DNA of 64,000 nucleotides from Terebella lapidaria. Taxonomy: Eukaryota > Annelida > Polychaeta > Terebellida > Terebellidae. This document shows positions 35,641 through 47,074 of this stretch, piece by piece (the first letter of the stretch is position 1; every line of letters starts with the position of its first letter). The notes under the pieces are model-generated. The model did no database searches, had not been told where the DNA came from, and saw only the letters and a program-made list of their open reading frames with translations. The stretch covers positions 744,001 to 808,000 of the forward strand of contig OX424560.1 in NCBI GenBank assembly GCA_949152475.1. Reading direction: 5' to 3'. A program made the translations under genes and the position numbers.

Positions 35641-37289
35641 CGATCAGATAACAGCGGGGCTGGTAAGACGTTTATTCCCAGATTATTCCCAAGATGTTGA
35701 GGTAGACAGTATTTTGTTACCAATTAATTAATAACATTCCAAAATTAATTAATCTTAACGTTGTCTATTCTAAATCCATCAATGTTACATATCTACAATA
35801 ATTCTGACGGGGATTTTCCGTTAATCTGAGAATACGAGACATGAGCATGATTTCTTAGGCTAACGTCAGTCTACAGTTGATTCCTTCAAAAAAAATTAAG
35901 CCAAGGGCCAAAGATAGGTTACCGGACAATATATACTTAATATTTCAGATGTTAGCCAGGTCACTGGTTAAGTCCAAGGTCAAGAGAATATTCAGCATAT
36001 AATATTAAGCATATATCATGTGCACATTTTTTTGCCAAGCTGTAAATTCAATAATCAGAGAGATATTAGCAATTTTGTGCTGTGGCCTTGAAAAGGAAGG
36101 CAAAGGTCAAATTCAAGGTCATCAGAATATTTGGCGTATAACATTTCCTATATGTCCTTCATTGATTCCCACACTATGAAGTCAATAAGTGAGATATTAG
36201 CCATTTTGTCCTGTCACCGTGAAAATCAGGTCAAAGGAAACTTGAAAATATGGTCATTGGTCAAGTCGAGGTCACGAGAATATTCAGCATATATCATTCA
36301 GAGTTTGACCACAATTGATTCCTGAGCTGTAATGTTGATAATAAGGGAGATATTAGCCATTTGTGATCTGACCTTGAGAATGAGGTCGACAAGCAAGTTC
36401 AAGGTCATGAGAATATTCAACATATATCATTTCCTGTTCGCAGTTGATTCCTGAGCTGTAAAGTTGATAACAAGCGAGATATTAGCCATTTTGTTCTCTG
36501 ACCTGGAAAATGAGGTTAAAAGTCAAATTCAAGGTCACCAAAATCTCAGCATATATTATTCCCTATATGTTCACTATCGAATCCTAAGCTGTAAAGTCGA
36601 TAATAAGCGAGATATAAGCCATTTTGTGCTCTGACTTTGAAAATAAGTTCAAGGTCAAATTCGAAGTCATCAAAATATTCAGTGTATATCATTTTCTATA
36701 TGTCCACAATTGGTTCCCAAGCCATAAAGTCAATAGATGAGCAAGATATTAGCCATTTTGTCCTTTGACTTTGAAAATGAGGTCAAAGGTCGAATTCAAG
36801 GTCATGGCATTATTCAGCATATATCATTTTCTATATGTTCAGAATTGATTCCTAAGCTGTAAAATCGATAATAAGGGAGATATTGGTCATTTTGTCCTGT
36901 GCCCTTAAAACTTAGGTCAAAGGTCAAATTGAAGGTCATGAGAATAATCTGTATATATAATTTCCTACATGTTCATAATTGATTCCTAAGCTGTAAAGTC
37001 GACTAGAAGCGAGATATAAGCCATTTTGTCCTGTGACCTTGAAAGTTAGGTCAAAGGTCAAATTCTAGGTCATGACAATATTCAGAATATAACATTTCCT
37101 TCATGTTCACAATTGATTCCTAAGCTGTAAAGTCGATAATAAGCGAGATATTAGCCATTTTGTGCTCTTGACCTTGAAAATGAGATCAGAGGTCAAATTC
37201 AAGGTCACGAGAATATTCAGCATATATCATTTCCTATATGTCCACAATTGATTCCTAAGCTGTAAAATCGATAATAAGTGAGATATTAT

Positions 37290-37348
37290 AAAACGCTGTT
37301 TTGTTTGCTCGGAATACTTAATACTGGGTATTGATTCCACGTCTATTA
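37290..37348 (+). repeat. Insert in the satellite sharing 52 bp with the Penelope-like tail, copy 1
   Basis: The normal unit reads GAGATATTAGCCATTTT. Here about 59 extra bases sit between GAGATATTA and GCCATTTT, and 37296-37347 equals 27660-27711 of the Penelope-like tail. TATTA stands on both sides and may be a target duplication. Confidence 0.75.
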
Positions 37349-37957
37349 GCCATTTTGTCCTATAACCTAAAAAATGAAATCAAAGGTCAAATTCAAGGTA
37401 ATGACAATTATCTGCATATATCATTTCCTATATGTTCATAATTGATTGCTGAGCTGTAAAGTCGATAACAAGCGAAATATTAACCATTTTGTCCTGTGAC
37501 CTTGAAAATGAGGTCAAAGGTCAAACTCAAGGTCATCAGAATATTCAGCATATATCATTTCCTATATGTCCACAATTGATTCCTGAGCTGTAAAGTCGAT
37601 AACAAACAGGATATTAGCCATTTTTTGCTCTGACCTTGAAACTGAGGTCAAAGGTCAAATTCAAGGTCACGAGAATATTCAGCATATATCATTTCCTATA
37701 TGTCCACAATTGATTCCTAATCTCTATTCAGAATATTTTCTGAACAATATTCAGAATATAACATTTCCTTCATGTTCACAATTGATTCCTAAGCTGTAAA
37801 GTCGATAATAAGCGAGATATTAGCCATTTTGTGCTCTTGACCTTGAAAATGAGATCAGAGGTCAAATTCAAGGTCACGAGAATATTTAGCATATATCATT
37901 TCCTATATGTCCACAATTGATTCCTAAGCTGTAAAATCGATAATAAGTGAGATATTA

Positions 37958-38017
37958 TAAAACCCTGTTTTGTTTGCTCGGAATACTTAATACTGGGTAT
38001 TGATTCCACGTCTATTA
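37958..38017 (+). repeat. Insert in the satellite sharing 55 bp with the Penelope-like tail, copy 2
   Basis: Same insert as at 37290, carried along in the 669-base duplication. It matches the source tail slightly further (ACCCTG rather than ACGCTG), so the first copy has one private change. Confidence 0.75.
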
Positions 38018-38558
38018 GCCATTTTGTCCTATAACCTAAAAAATGAAATCAAAGGTCATATTCAAGGTAATGACAATTATCTGCATATATCATTTCCTAT
38101 ATGTTCATAATTGATTGCTGAGCTGTAAAGTCGATAACAAGCGAAATATTAGCCATTTTGTCCTGTGACCTTGAAAATGAGGTTAAAGGTCAAACTCAAG
38201 GTCATCAGAATATTCAGCATATATCATTTCCTATATGTCCACAATTGATTCCTGAGGTGTGAAGTCGATAACAAAAACAGGATATAAGCCATTTTTTGCT
38301 CTGACCTTGAAACTGAGGTCAAAGGTCAAATTCAAGGTCACGAGAATATTCAACATATATCATTTCCTATATGTCCACAATTGATTCCTAATCTCTAATC
38401 TCAATATTAAGCGAGATATTAAGCATAATGTGTCCCATTATACAGCATAGGAGAATTCATTATGGGAAAGTCCCATTTGGACCGAGTTTGGGCCAAAATG
38501 ACCGACTTCGATCGATTCAAGCGAAACGAAATTTATAGACATCATAGGAGTACATATG

Positions 38559-38832
38559 AGGAGTGTATGGCGCCCCGTTCGTGCCACCAAAAAGGGAAGT
38601 TATTTTTTTATTTATCTCATACGTATGAAATAAAAAGTCATACGTAGGAGATACTATCTTATACGTATGACTTTTTGTCTCATACGTATGACTTTTTATC
38701 TCATACGTATGACTTTTTATTTCATACGTATGACTTAGTGACTCATACGTATCACTTAGTTACTCATACGTATCAGTTAGAAAAAAGATAAATTCTCTTT
38801 TTTGTGGCACGAACGGGGCGTCATAGGAGTGT
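38559..38832. mobile_element. hAT-like MITE with 8-bp target duplication
   Basis: The element is 258 bp (38567-38824), flanked by AGGAGTGT at 38559-38566 and 38825-38832. The terminal inverted repeats contain CGCCCCGTTCGTGCCAC, perfect at both ends. Inside are about eight copies of a TCATACGTATGA-like palindromic word spaced by TTTTTAT-type stretches. The 8-bp duplication points to the hAT superfamily. There is no transposase gene, so it is non-autonomous. Confidence 0.85.
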
Positions 38833-38844
38833 TATATATCCAAA

Positions 38845-39760
38845 CAAGAAAATGCAGCTAACTGCGGGAGACGACATTAGAGCTCGAGCACGTCATCAGC
38901 ACCACGACAGCTGAATGTATCTTACACAACGTTACCCCCCCTCCCCCCCCCCCCCCCAAAAAAAAGAAGCTATCATTTCCTCCCTCACATGATTCCAATT
39001 CATTTCCGTATATTAGGATGAAAAATATGGTCTACTTCATTCATATTCCTAATAAGTAAACATTTATTTTTAAATCGATCAATGGAACAGATACGCCTGC
39101 TAAAATGATATGGAACCTCACTAAGATATCCCTAAAACACTGGAAACTATGAGGAATATCTGCATCTGATATCATCAGATACAGCCTAACACGTGCCTTT
39201 ACTGGGCAAATTAAAAGACCGGTTTAAAATGAAAAGGCTTCGCAACCCAGCACGGAACACCAGCTTAATTGTCATGTGATGAAATACGTCAAATTACGGT
39301 ATACGTAGCCGTGGCATTGCAGACGAATCGTTGTGTTTACTTCATAACGCCAAAGATGCCCACATGCATGTATACATGCACGAATTACTGAACAGAAAAT
39401 TGTGTTCCAAAATACGCGTGATTGTGGTAAAATTTGCTTTGCATTCTGGGAACGTCAATTTCCACCGGCTCCGCCATTTTGGGACGTTTTTAGACAATTT
39501 GAACATTTTACGTAATTTTCTCAAACCTAACACATCGGTTTATGCCTAATATGTCTGTGGAATAGTCAAAGTTTCCCATCAATTCGAGAGATTTTAAGTC
39601 AAGGACGAAGAAAATCCTCATTTGAAGTACGTGTCTAAACGTTTACATGCCAAAACGAGCGTCGATAGGTTGGCATGAAACCTCCATAAAAAAGTCAGCA
39701 CATAGACATGTAGAGGGTTGGGGGCTCCGCCCTCAACGCTCTAATGTCAAAAAAAAAAAA
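38845..39760 (+). repeat. Conserved repeat segment H, copy 2 (matches 7815-8720)
   Basis: It starts with CAAGAAAATGCAGCTAACTG, as at 7813, and continues collinearly through a C-run, CATTTATTTT, a TTTGCATTCTGGGAACG stretch and the hairpin at 39717-39737. Identity by eye is about 80-85 percent. In this copy the hairpin is followed by about 14 A. Confidence 0.75.
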
Positions 39761-40710
39761 AATACTGAACAGATTTTGAGAGAATGGCCGCCAAAGTCCA
39801 AAATCAGGCGTTTTTCGTCGAAAACAGCCGCCATTTAAAAAAAAAAAGCAAAAATCTAAAAAAATACCTCCTTCCTGAATTATTTTCAAGCATTTTTGTG
39901 CAGAATTTCAGAAGAATTCGCCCGTAAAACAAAGAAAAGATGCAACGCCATGCCAATAGGTTATCGGACCATAGGTTCGGTAACCTAAAAATCCTCAATA
40001 ATCATAAGCACACCACCTATATTGGCATAACGTTACCATCAACGGGTCTGTTATATCAATCATAGGACCCACTTCGAATGTCATTAAATATAGATGTAGT
40101 AGTAGCATAGCATAATCCTGTACAATTATAACTGTCACCATTGAATTGTTTCTACGATATCTGTCAGCTAATCAAAGACAAAACATTATTGGTTCAAAGT
40201 CGAGGATTTTTATTTGCACATGATAACGCTCAACAGCATATTATAAGGATACCTACGAGAACGAGTAATAATAATTTATTATATAAATATATCATGTAAT
40301 TGGATAGCAATATTGATACATATATATGTAACTATATATAGACACAATATAACCTTCATCCAGGCCACCGACACTGACTCGCCGCTTTCACGCGCCTCCT
40401 CTGAACCGTGTAGGCTATCTACCTGGGCTTGTGAGGCTACCGTACACATAGCTCAATCAATACCGTCTGACACAGGGCCATACAGAGCCCGGGCCACACG
40501 GCACACCTGAGTCTTGTCAGCCACTGAACACTGGGTCGTGTCCGCCTAATATCGCCCGATACTTTAACTTTGACCCAAATTCACCGACACAAGATTGTAT
40601 AGGACCGTCATCATCATCTTGTCGGACATACACAAGACCTTACGTATGAAAGAACAGCGCGTCTTTACATCAGACAGGTTGTCCGTGGAGGCACTATATT
40701 GCTGCAAATT
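39571..40710 (+). repeat. 1.14-kb tandem duplication, left copy
   Basis: It is repeated at 40832-41971 with an offset of 1261 bases and only a few differences (for example CCTCCAT against CCTTCAT, GCCCTCAAC against GCCCCCAAC). It holds the hairpin and A-run, then sequence without a recognisable gene. Small open frames inside are identical in both copies because the duplication is young. Confidence 0.95.
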
Positions 40711-40831
40711 TTGGAACAAAAATAGCAGCAGCACAGCAACAAAAAACAGCGAGTTTAAGAGAAAAATGCATTGTCAAATTTTGGAACAAAAATAGCAGCA
40801 GCACAGCAACAAAAAACAGCTGTGTCAAACA
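40711..40831. repeat. Junction with a short tandem repeat
   Basis: A block of about 45 bases (ATTTTGGAACAAAAATAGCA, then GCAGCACAGCAACA) occurs twice between the two 1.14-kb copies. It does not occur at the right end of the second copy. Confidence 0.85.
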
Positions 40832-41971
40832 GTTTCCCATCAATTCGAGAGATTTTAAGTCAAGGACGAAGAAAATCCTCATTTGAAGTACGTGTCTAAA
40901 CGTTTACATGCCAAAACGAGCGTCGATAGGTTGGCATGAAACCTTCATAAAAAAGTCAGCACATAGACATGTAGAGGGTTGGGGGCTCCGCCCCCAACGC
41001 TCTAATGTCAAAAAAAAAAAAAATACTGAACAGATTTTGAGAGAATGGCCGCCAAAGTCCAAAATCAGGCGTTTTTCGTCGAAAACGGCCGCCATTTAAA
41101 AAAAAAAAGCAAAAATCTAAAAAAATACCTCCTTCCTGAATTATTTTCAAGCATTTTTGTGCAGAATTTCAGAAGAATTCGCCCGTAAAACAAAGAAAAG
41201 ATGCAACGCCATGCCAATAGGTTATCGGACCATAGGTTCGGTAACCTAAAAATCCTCAATAATCATAAGCACACCACCTATATTGGCATAACGTTACCAT
41301 CAACGGGTCTGTTATATCAATCATAGGACCCACTTCGAATGTCATTAAATATAGATGTAGTAGTAGCATAGCATAATCCTGTACAATTATAACTGTCACC
41401 ATTGAATTGTTTCTACGATATCTGTCAGCTAATCAAAGACAAAACATTATTGGTTCAAAGTCGAGGATTTTTATTTGCACATGATAACGCTCAACAGCAT
41501 ATTATAAGGATACCTACGAGAACGAGTAATAATAATTTATTATATAAATATATCATGTAATTGGATAGCAATATTGATACATATATATGTAACTATATAT
41601 AGACACAATATAACCTTCATCCAGGCCACCGACACTGACTCGCCGCTTTCACGCGCCTCCTCTGAACCGTGTAGGCTATCTACCTGGGCTTGTGAGGCTA
41701 CCGTACACATAGCTCAATCAATACCGTCTGACACAGGGCCATACAGAGCCCGGGCCACACGGCACACCTGAGTCTTGTCAGCCACTGAACACTGGGTCGT
41801 GTCCGCCTAATATCGCCCGATACTTTAACTTTGACCCAAATTCACCGACACAAGATTGTATAGGACCGTCATCATCATCTTGTCGGACATACACAAGACC
41901 TTACGTATGAAAGAACAGCGCGTCTTTACATCAGACAGGTTGTCCGTGGAGGCACTATATTGCTGCAAATA
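40832..41971 (+). repeat. 1.14-kb tandem duplication, right copy
   Basis: Counterpart of 39571-40710. The hairpin at 40978-40998 (GTTGGGGGCTCCGCCCCCAAC apart from the loop) is perfect here, while the left copy has one mismatch in the stem. Confidence 0.95.
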
Positions 41972-43062
41972 GGACACTGAATGCTGAGTTCACACTGCGG
42001 TTATTGGATGTACCTGAACAGCTAGATCAGGGTTTTTGTTTACCATTTTTGGATATTTCATCTTTGCTCGGACATTGGCGATAGACGGGTGAGAGTTCAT
42101 GTTTCGTATCAATGAAGGTGTTTCATGAGATGTTTTGTAACGTTGATGGTACCATCTGATATAATATGATATTACGGCGAATATAAACCGATCTATGGAA
42201 GCTCTGTAATGCAAATAGGGGCAATACTGTATATATTTGTTTTAATAGATAGCCTGGTATGCGAACGTCAAAATATAAGGGAATCGTCTTAAATACACAA
42301 AATGTAAAGATCAAACCAATGTCGCTCGGTTCTCTGGACCTTGTCAGCACTGGAAACATGTCGATCCTGATGATGTTATTTGCACCAGGGTATGAGTGGT
42401 GATCCAAATATATTTTATGACTCAGACCGACAGATCGATAATAGGTGATGAAAAATCGATGATTTTCCCATCCACCCATAATTTGACCCTAAAATACCTC
42501 TCGGAATGTAGGCTGTGAGGGAAACCAGTGCGCGAACAGCCTTTAGCGTTCGTGCTGCAGCACGGTGAATGAACTCTACGTGTCTAGCAATTTGTAGTAT
42601 GATATGATATCTGTACGGCTTGATGGTGAATCACCACGTCATAACGCCCCTGAACTCGGGTGTCTGTTAGCTTCAAAACATCGCAAGCTCTCATCACCAA
42701 ACACCAATTTTCGTATGTGATAATTCCTGATCAGACTGATAAGACTGGATTCCCATACCTTGGCGTAAGGGGAAGTCGTGTGACCTTGTAGGATCTGATT
42801 GGCAATCTTGGAACTAAACCATGGAGCTCTATGCGCTTGCCAATCATTGACTAAACATTCAATTACATGCACCCAATAGATCTGTAGTGGGACATATGCA
42901 TACTCATGCGAGATGTGCAATGCTAAGTCTATTGCACATGACTTATATGCGCGCTCCATGACACATTTCTCATTTAAAATCTCTTTAAAATTAAAACATG
43001 TTTATAATCAGCGTTCCTTCCATTAACGAGAATATATCTCACGATGTTGTGTATTCCCCAGG
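41972..43062. other. Region upstream of the SRD5A3 homologue
   Basis: No repeat or gene is recognised. It should hold the promoter and possibly a 5' untranslated exon of the next gene, but I see no clear TATA or initiator. The CCCCAGG directly before the first ATG could be a splice acceptor of a leader intron; its pyrimidine tract is poor. Confidence 0.4.
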
Positions 43063-44663
43063 ATGTTTGGTCTGACGTTGCTACAGCTGTACTGGGCGGT
43101 GCAGATCGCTGTCACGGCCTTTGAGCTGGTAGTCGCCCTAGCAAACGGCTCGTACTATGACAAGTCGTACGGCGACAGGGATCCAGACGCTCCTATCGGC
43201 TGGTTCAAGTTCAAGAAGCAGTGAGTACATGACATGGTGGCGATATCTGTATTTGATATCTTTTTGTCCCACAACAGAACAGAGATTGAGATATCTACAC
43301 AATTAAAGAATAACATATGTATATTCAACTTTTTTCGGAGTTGTAATTAAACTTGTTGTATGACTCTAGTTTAGCGCAGTACTACATTATCGGCTTGTTT
43401 GGTGCTCTATGGATCGGCTGGAACATCACGTGGACGTGTTTCGGCTACGAACCGAGTGCGAGGTTCCAACACGCTGTCGAGTACTTCACAGGAACGGAGA
43501 CCGGGGGAACAGGTCAGTGAGGTGGCGCATAACATTGGATAGTGTCTTGCCATTGTGTGTGTATTTATTTTGGTTAATTATAATATTTTGACAAGTTTTC
43601 CCTGACACCACACTCTAAATCACTCCTGACTTTCAGACGCCCTGCACATCTGCCTGGCCCAGATTCTGTGGGAGATACACTTGGCCCGCCGGTTCTATGA
43701 GAGTTTCAGCCAGAGCATATTTTCCGGACGCCAGGTGCTCGGACCTCTTGTCATGCTGGTCAACTTCCTCAACTCGCTAGGGGGCGGGCTCAGCATCGTG
43801 GCCGACACCACGGACTTCCAGCAAGGATTCCGTAAGTATAACACTCAAATTGAGCTTTTCGCCTTTTGGTTCATGAAGTTATTTCATTCACTAAGATGCC
43901 ACTCTGGCCAACGGAAGAAAACATGCGATATGTTTAGATTTTGATATGTTATGAATACTAGACTACGATTACTCGAACAAGTGATACAACAAAATCCATA
44001 CTGTGGAGAACATGATAAATTGCAGGCCTATTGTAAGATTATGACTGGATTTTATTTTTGAAATCAACAGATTGTTTTGCGCTCAGTGGGTTGTCTTTGA
44101 GACCGTTCGTCGCTATTCCTCTGTTCATCTTTGCCACAAAAATCCACCATCAGGCGCACATGAAACTCGCGAAACTCAGGACAAACAGAGCCGGTATGTG
44201 AAAGGAATCAAATCAAATACTTGTGAAGGGAGTGGGTCGTATAGGCTTACAACAAACATGCCTTCAATGAGAGTTAATAAAGCTTCAGTTTTATAATTTT
44301 TCAGGATGATCCAAGATATATAATTGATGTGATCCTGACGTTTTATGTTGAGATGTTGAGACGCGTTTTATATTCTGTACTGGACATTTATTGGCTCTGC
44401 CAGGTCACGTGGTTACGTCAGGTTACAAGGTGCCGCGCGGTGATTGGTTCGACAACGTGTCCTCCCCGCACTACCTGGCCGAAATCATGATCTATGTCTC
44501 AATCGGCCTGTTGCTAGGCAGCGGCGCCTGCACTTGGTGGATGCTAACTGCTTACGTCATCAGTGCCAACATGTTGCTAGGATACAGCACACATCAGTGG
44601 TACTTGCAGCGTTTTGAGGATTATCCCAAGGACAGGAAGATGTTAATCCCTTTTCTGTGGTAG
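43063..44663 (+). CDS. SRD5A3: Polyprenol reductase / steroid 5-alpha-reductase type 3 homologue
   Basis: Five exons join to 292 residues: 43063-43220, 43370-43512, 43637-43831, 44071-44193 and 44404-44663. All introns are GT-AG and the reading phases fit. The family reduces polyprenol in the ER membrane and so feeds N-glycosylation; steroid reduction is also reported. The start encodes a membrane segment (MFGLTLLQLYWAVQIAVTAF). Middle exons carry hydrophobic helices and LARRFYESFSQSIFSG, matching the RRLFEC region of the human protein. The last exon has the C-terminal domain hallmark VPRGDWFDNVSSPHYLAE and ends DYPKDRKMLIPFLW, both very close to human SRD5A3. Length is slightly below the human 318; the N-terminus is about 25 residues shorter, so an upstream coding exon or simple lineage shortening is possible. 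In exon 2 the acceptor TCTAG at 43365-43369 was chosen because it alone keeps the frame. An AATAAA lies at 45310-45315. Confidence 0.9.
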
Positions 44664-46150
44664 ATGTCGAAGTGTTAGAGTACGTGGTAGGTTAATATCG
44701 CAATATCATACATTCATTCATAGTTTTTTACAGATTGACCAGTAATAGTGGGTATTGTATAGATTTAATTACGATTTATTCAAGCTGGACCGAACTTTGG
44801 TGTTCGAAGATTAAGCGATGTCTCGGGTCTGTTAATCGTGCCTATCATTCGTCTAAAACAACATACCTTTGTTCTAACACATGTCACTTAGGCCTATATT
44901 TACGTTGTATAATATCACAGTGTCTGTGCTGTACTAGGTCTTGGGTGATGATCGTGTAATTAACTATGATATATGAGTTTACTGCCATCTTAATTGACAT
45001 CTGTTTGCTTTTAACCATGACAGCTGAATCAGTGTGATACCTATATAAAATAGCTGTGTTTTTCAATGATTATAAAGCTGACATTGTGACACCACTTGAA
45101 TCACATGTAGGCAAATGACAACTGAATATTTTATGTATCCATTATATACATTATATTCGCGTGCTTAACTTTAAAAACTCACCTCTAGAAATTCATTACA
45201 GATTGGATATTTATATTATATGTAGATAGTCAGAACTTTGTACCGTTTACAGAAATAGGCTGATGTCTAACATTTGCTAGGGTCGCGAGCTAAATGAATT
45301 CGTTTAAGCAATAAACTGCGTTTGATTTGTATTTTCGAGTTTCCTTCACCTCGCAAACACTCGCGTGACACCTTAACGGGTAAACATTTGGGAAGCTTTA
45401 GGGGTGTGTAGTGAGCACCTGTTGAATATTTACCTCCAGACCTCATGTGAACATTAGCTTGTAACATTTGTGGAGTCACGACCTACCTCGCTGGTCGAGA
45501 CTTGTCGTCAGGATCAGAGTGTGGTAACAGGGATTAAATGATATATGTTCTCTGTGCGGTAATTAAGTCCAGTTCTCTGTATAAGATGAAATAGAAAACT
45601 TTATATAAGATGAAATAGAAAACTTTATATAAGATGAAATAGAAAACTTGACGGGATTTCTCGGGTCGATTCACACAGACTAACGCAGGCTGCGGGGGTA
45701 ATTGTAGTGAGCTCGAGGAGACTGAAGTAGAACCGATTCAGTTCTCAGACTGAGCTGAAGCTCTCCGCAAGTCTCTCGACTATTGTCAACATTCCAACAG
45801 TATATAAGTATCACTGATAATTTCTTGTCTAGACTGGACAAGGGAGTGCATATATCTTAGACTGAACAAGGGAGTATATAGATCAGGAACTGGTCCTGCG
45901 AATCGGACAAGTGGAAGCCCTCACGCCTATTTCAAAGTTGAAATAGATGAACAGATAGAGAGACGATAATTTGAGTAAGTGGTGTGTGAAAAGTTGCAAG
46001 AAACTGATCTTAGACTGGAAATGGAAACTGTGAAATCCGAAAAGAGGAATGAAGCCTTGTATCGTATCTAGTTCCATTGGTCGTGATGTGTTGATGCTTG
46101 CATTGTGCATTGGATATAAAACTCGTGACCCAAGCAAGCTGTTACCCAGA
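44664..46150. other. 3' region and intergenic DNA after the SRD5A3 homologue
   Basis: It holds the likely 3' untranslated region with a candidate polyadenylation signal at 45310, and a short tandem array at about 45580-45650 (three copies of a roughly 26-base unit, ATATAAGATGAAATAGAAAA then CTT). Nothing else is recognised. Confidence 0.5.
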
Positions 46151-46164
46151 GGTGGTATATGATA

Positions 46165-46590
46165 CAGGATACGGAGCCACCTCGAGATTCAAGGCCATTT
46201 ATAACTGAACTTGGACTGCTGAATTGTAGTGGTATGGAAAAGTACGTCACCTTGAGATTCAAGGCCAATTTTAATTAAACTTGGACTGCTAAATTGTAGT
46301 GGTATGGAAAAGTCTGTCACCTCGAGATTCAAGGCCAATTTTAATTAAACTTGGACTGCTAAATTGTAGTGATATGGAAAAGTACGTCACCTCGAGATTC
46401 AAGACCAATTATAATTAAACTTGTCTTGGACTGGTATGGAAAAATACGTCACCTTGAGATTCAAGGCCAATTATAACTGAACTTGGACTGCAGAATTGTA
46501 GTGATATAGAAAAGTACGCCACCTTGAGACTCAAGGCCAATTATAACTGAACTTGGACTGCTGAATGATAGTAGTATGAAAAAGTTACTA
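46165..46590. repeat. Tandem repeat of about 75 bp, about six units
   Basis: Units contain CACCTCGAGATTCAAGGCCA, then AACTTGGACTGCT, GAATTGTAGT and GGTATGGAAAAGTACGT. Copies differ by several bases and one unit is internally shortened near 46425. Confidence 0.9.
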
Positions 46591-47074
46591 AACGTTTGTT
46601 ATTGTTTTGAAGGTACAGGTTTATATTTGTGGTGGACAGTAATGTGAGGGCCGGTAGAGAGATGCTTAAAGTGTTCCCCTTGGGTCCAGAAGGTTGCTGA
46701 ATAAAGTCACATCAGTGCTGGCGATATTGGGCTGACTATTTAGTTACACAACTGGGCAAGTTCTGTCAGATCAGGATTAAGCAGTCACATGTCAGATCAT
46801 GGACAGTGTGACCATACTCGAGCAGCCCCATGTTAGATCAACGATGGTGGGGAAAACATTCAGTTTGACTGCTGTTTACCTATTTTACTATTCTAGTTAC
46901 CATAGTTTTATTCATCACATACCTATATTTATTCTGGTAAACTATTCATTTCCAGCTATATTCCTGAGTCACATTTGTAAGACCAATTCAGACAGGCAAG
47001 TTTCCTTTTCTCTTACATGATATTCTCTTTTCTTTTACATGAGCAAACCGATGTGTGCTTCTATCCAGATATAC

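Larger units (their letters stand above)
35890..38440. repeat. Satellite array rich in nuclear-receptor half-sites
   Basis: About 16 units of roughly 130-150 bases repeat the pattern: GATATTAGCCATTTTGT, TGACCTTGAAAATG, AGGTCAAAGGTCAAATTC, AAGGTCA, ATTCAGCATATATCATTTCC, then ATTGATTCCTAAGCTGTAAA. At least five units keep the exact DR1 AGGTCAAAGGTCA (near 36912, 37050, 37510, 37645, 38315) and most keep a TCAAGGTCA extended half-site. Units at the left end are more diverged. A 0.65-kb part (about 37076-37720) is itself repeated at about 37745-38393, an offset of 669 bases. No coding sequence is seen. Confidence 0.9.

Noticed and set aside
35890..44663. Direct regulation of the SRD5A3 homologue by the nuclear-receptor array
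   Set aside because: Only proximity of about 5 kb supports it. Satellites of this kind occur widely in marine invertebrates, and nothing in the sequence links the two.
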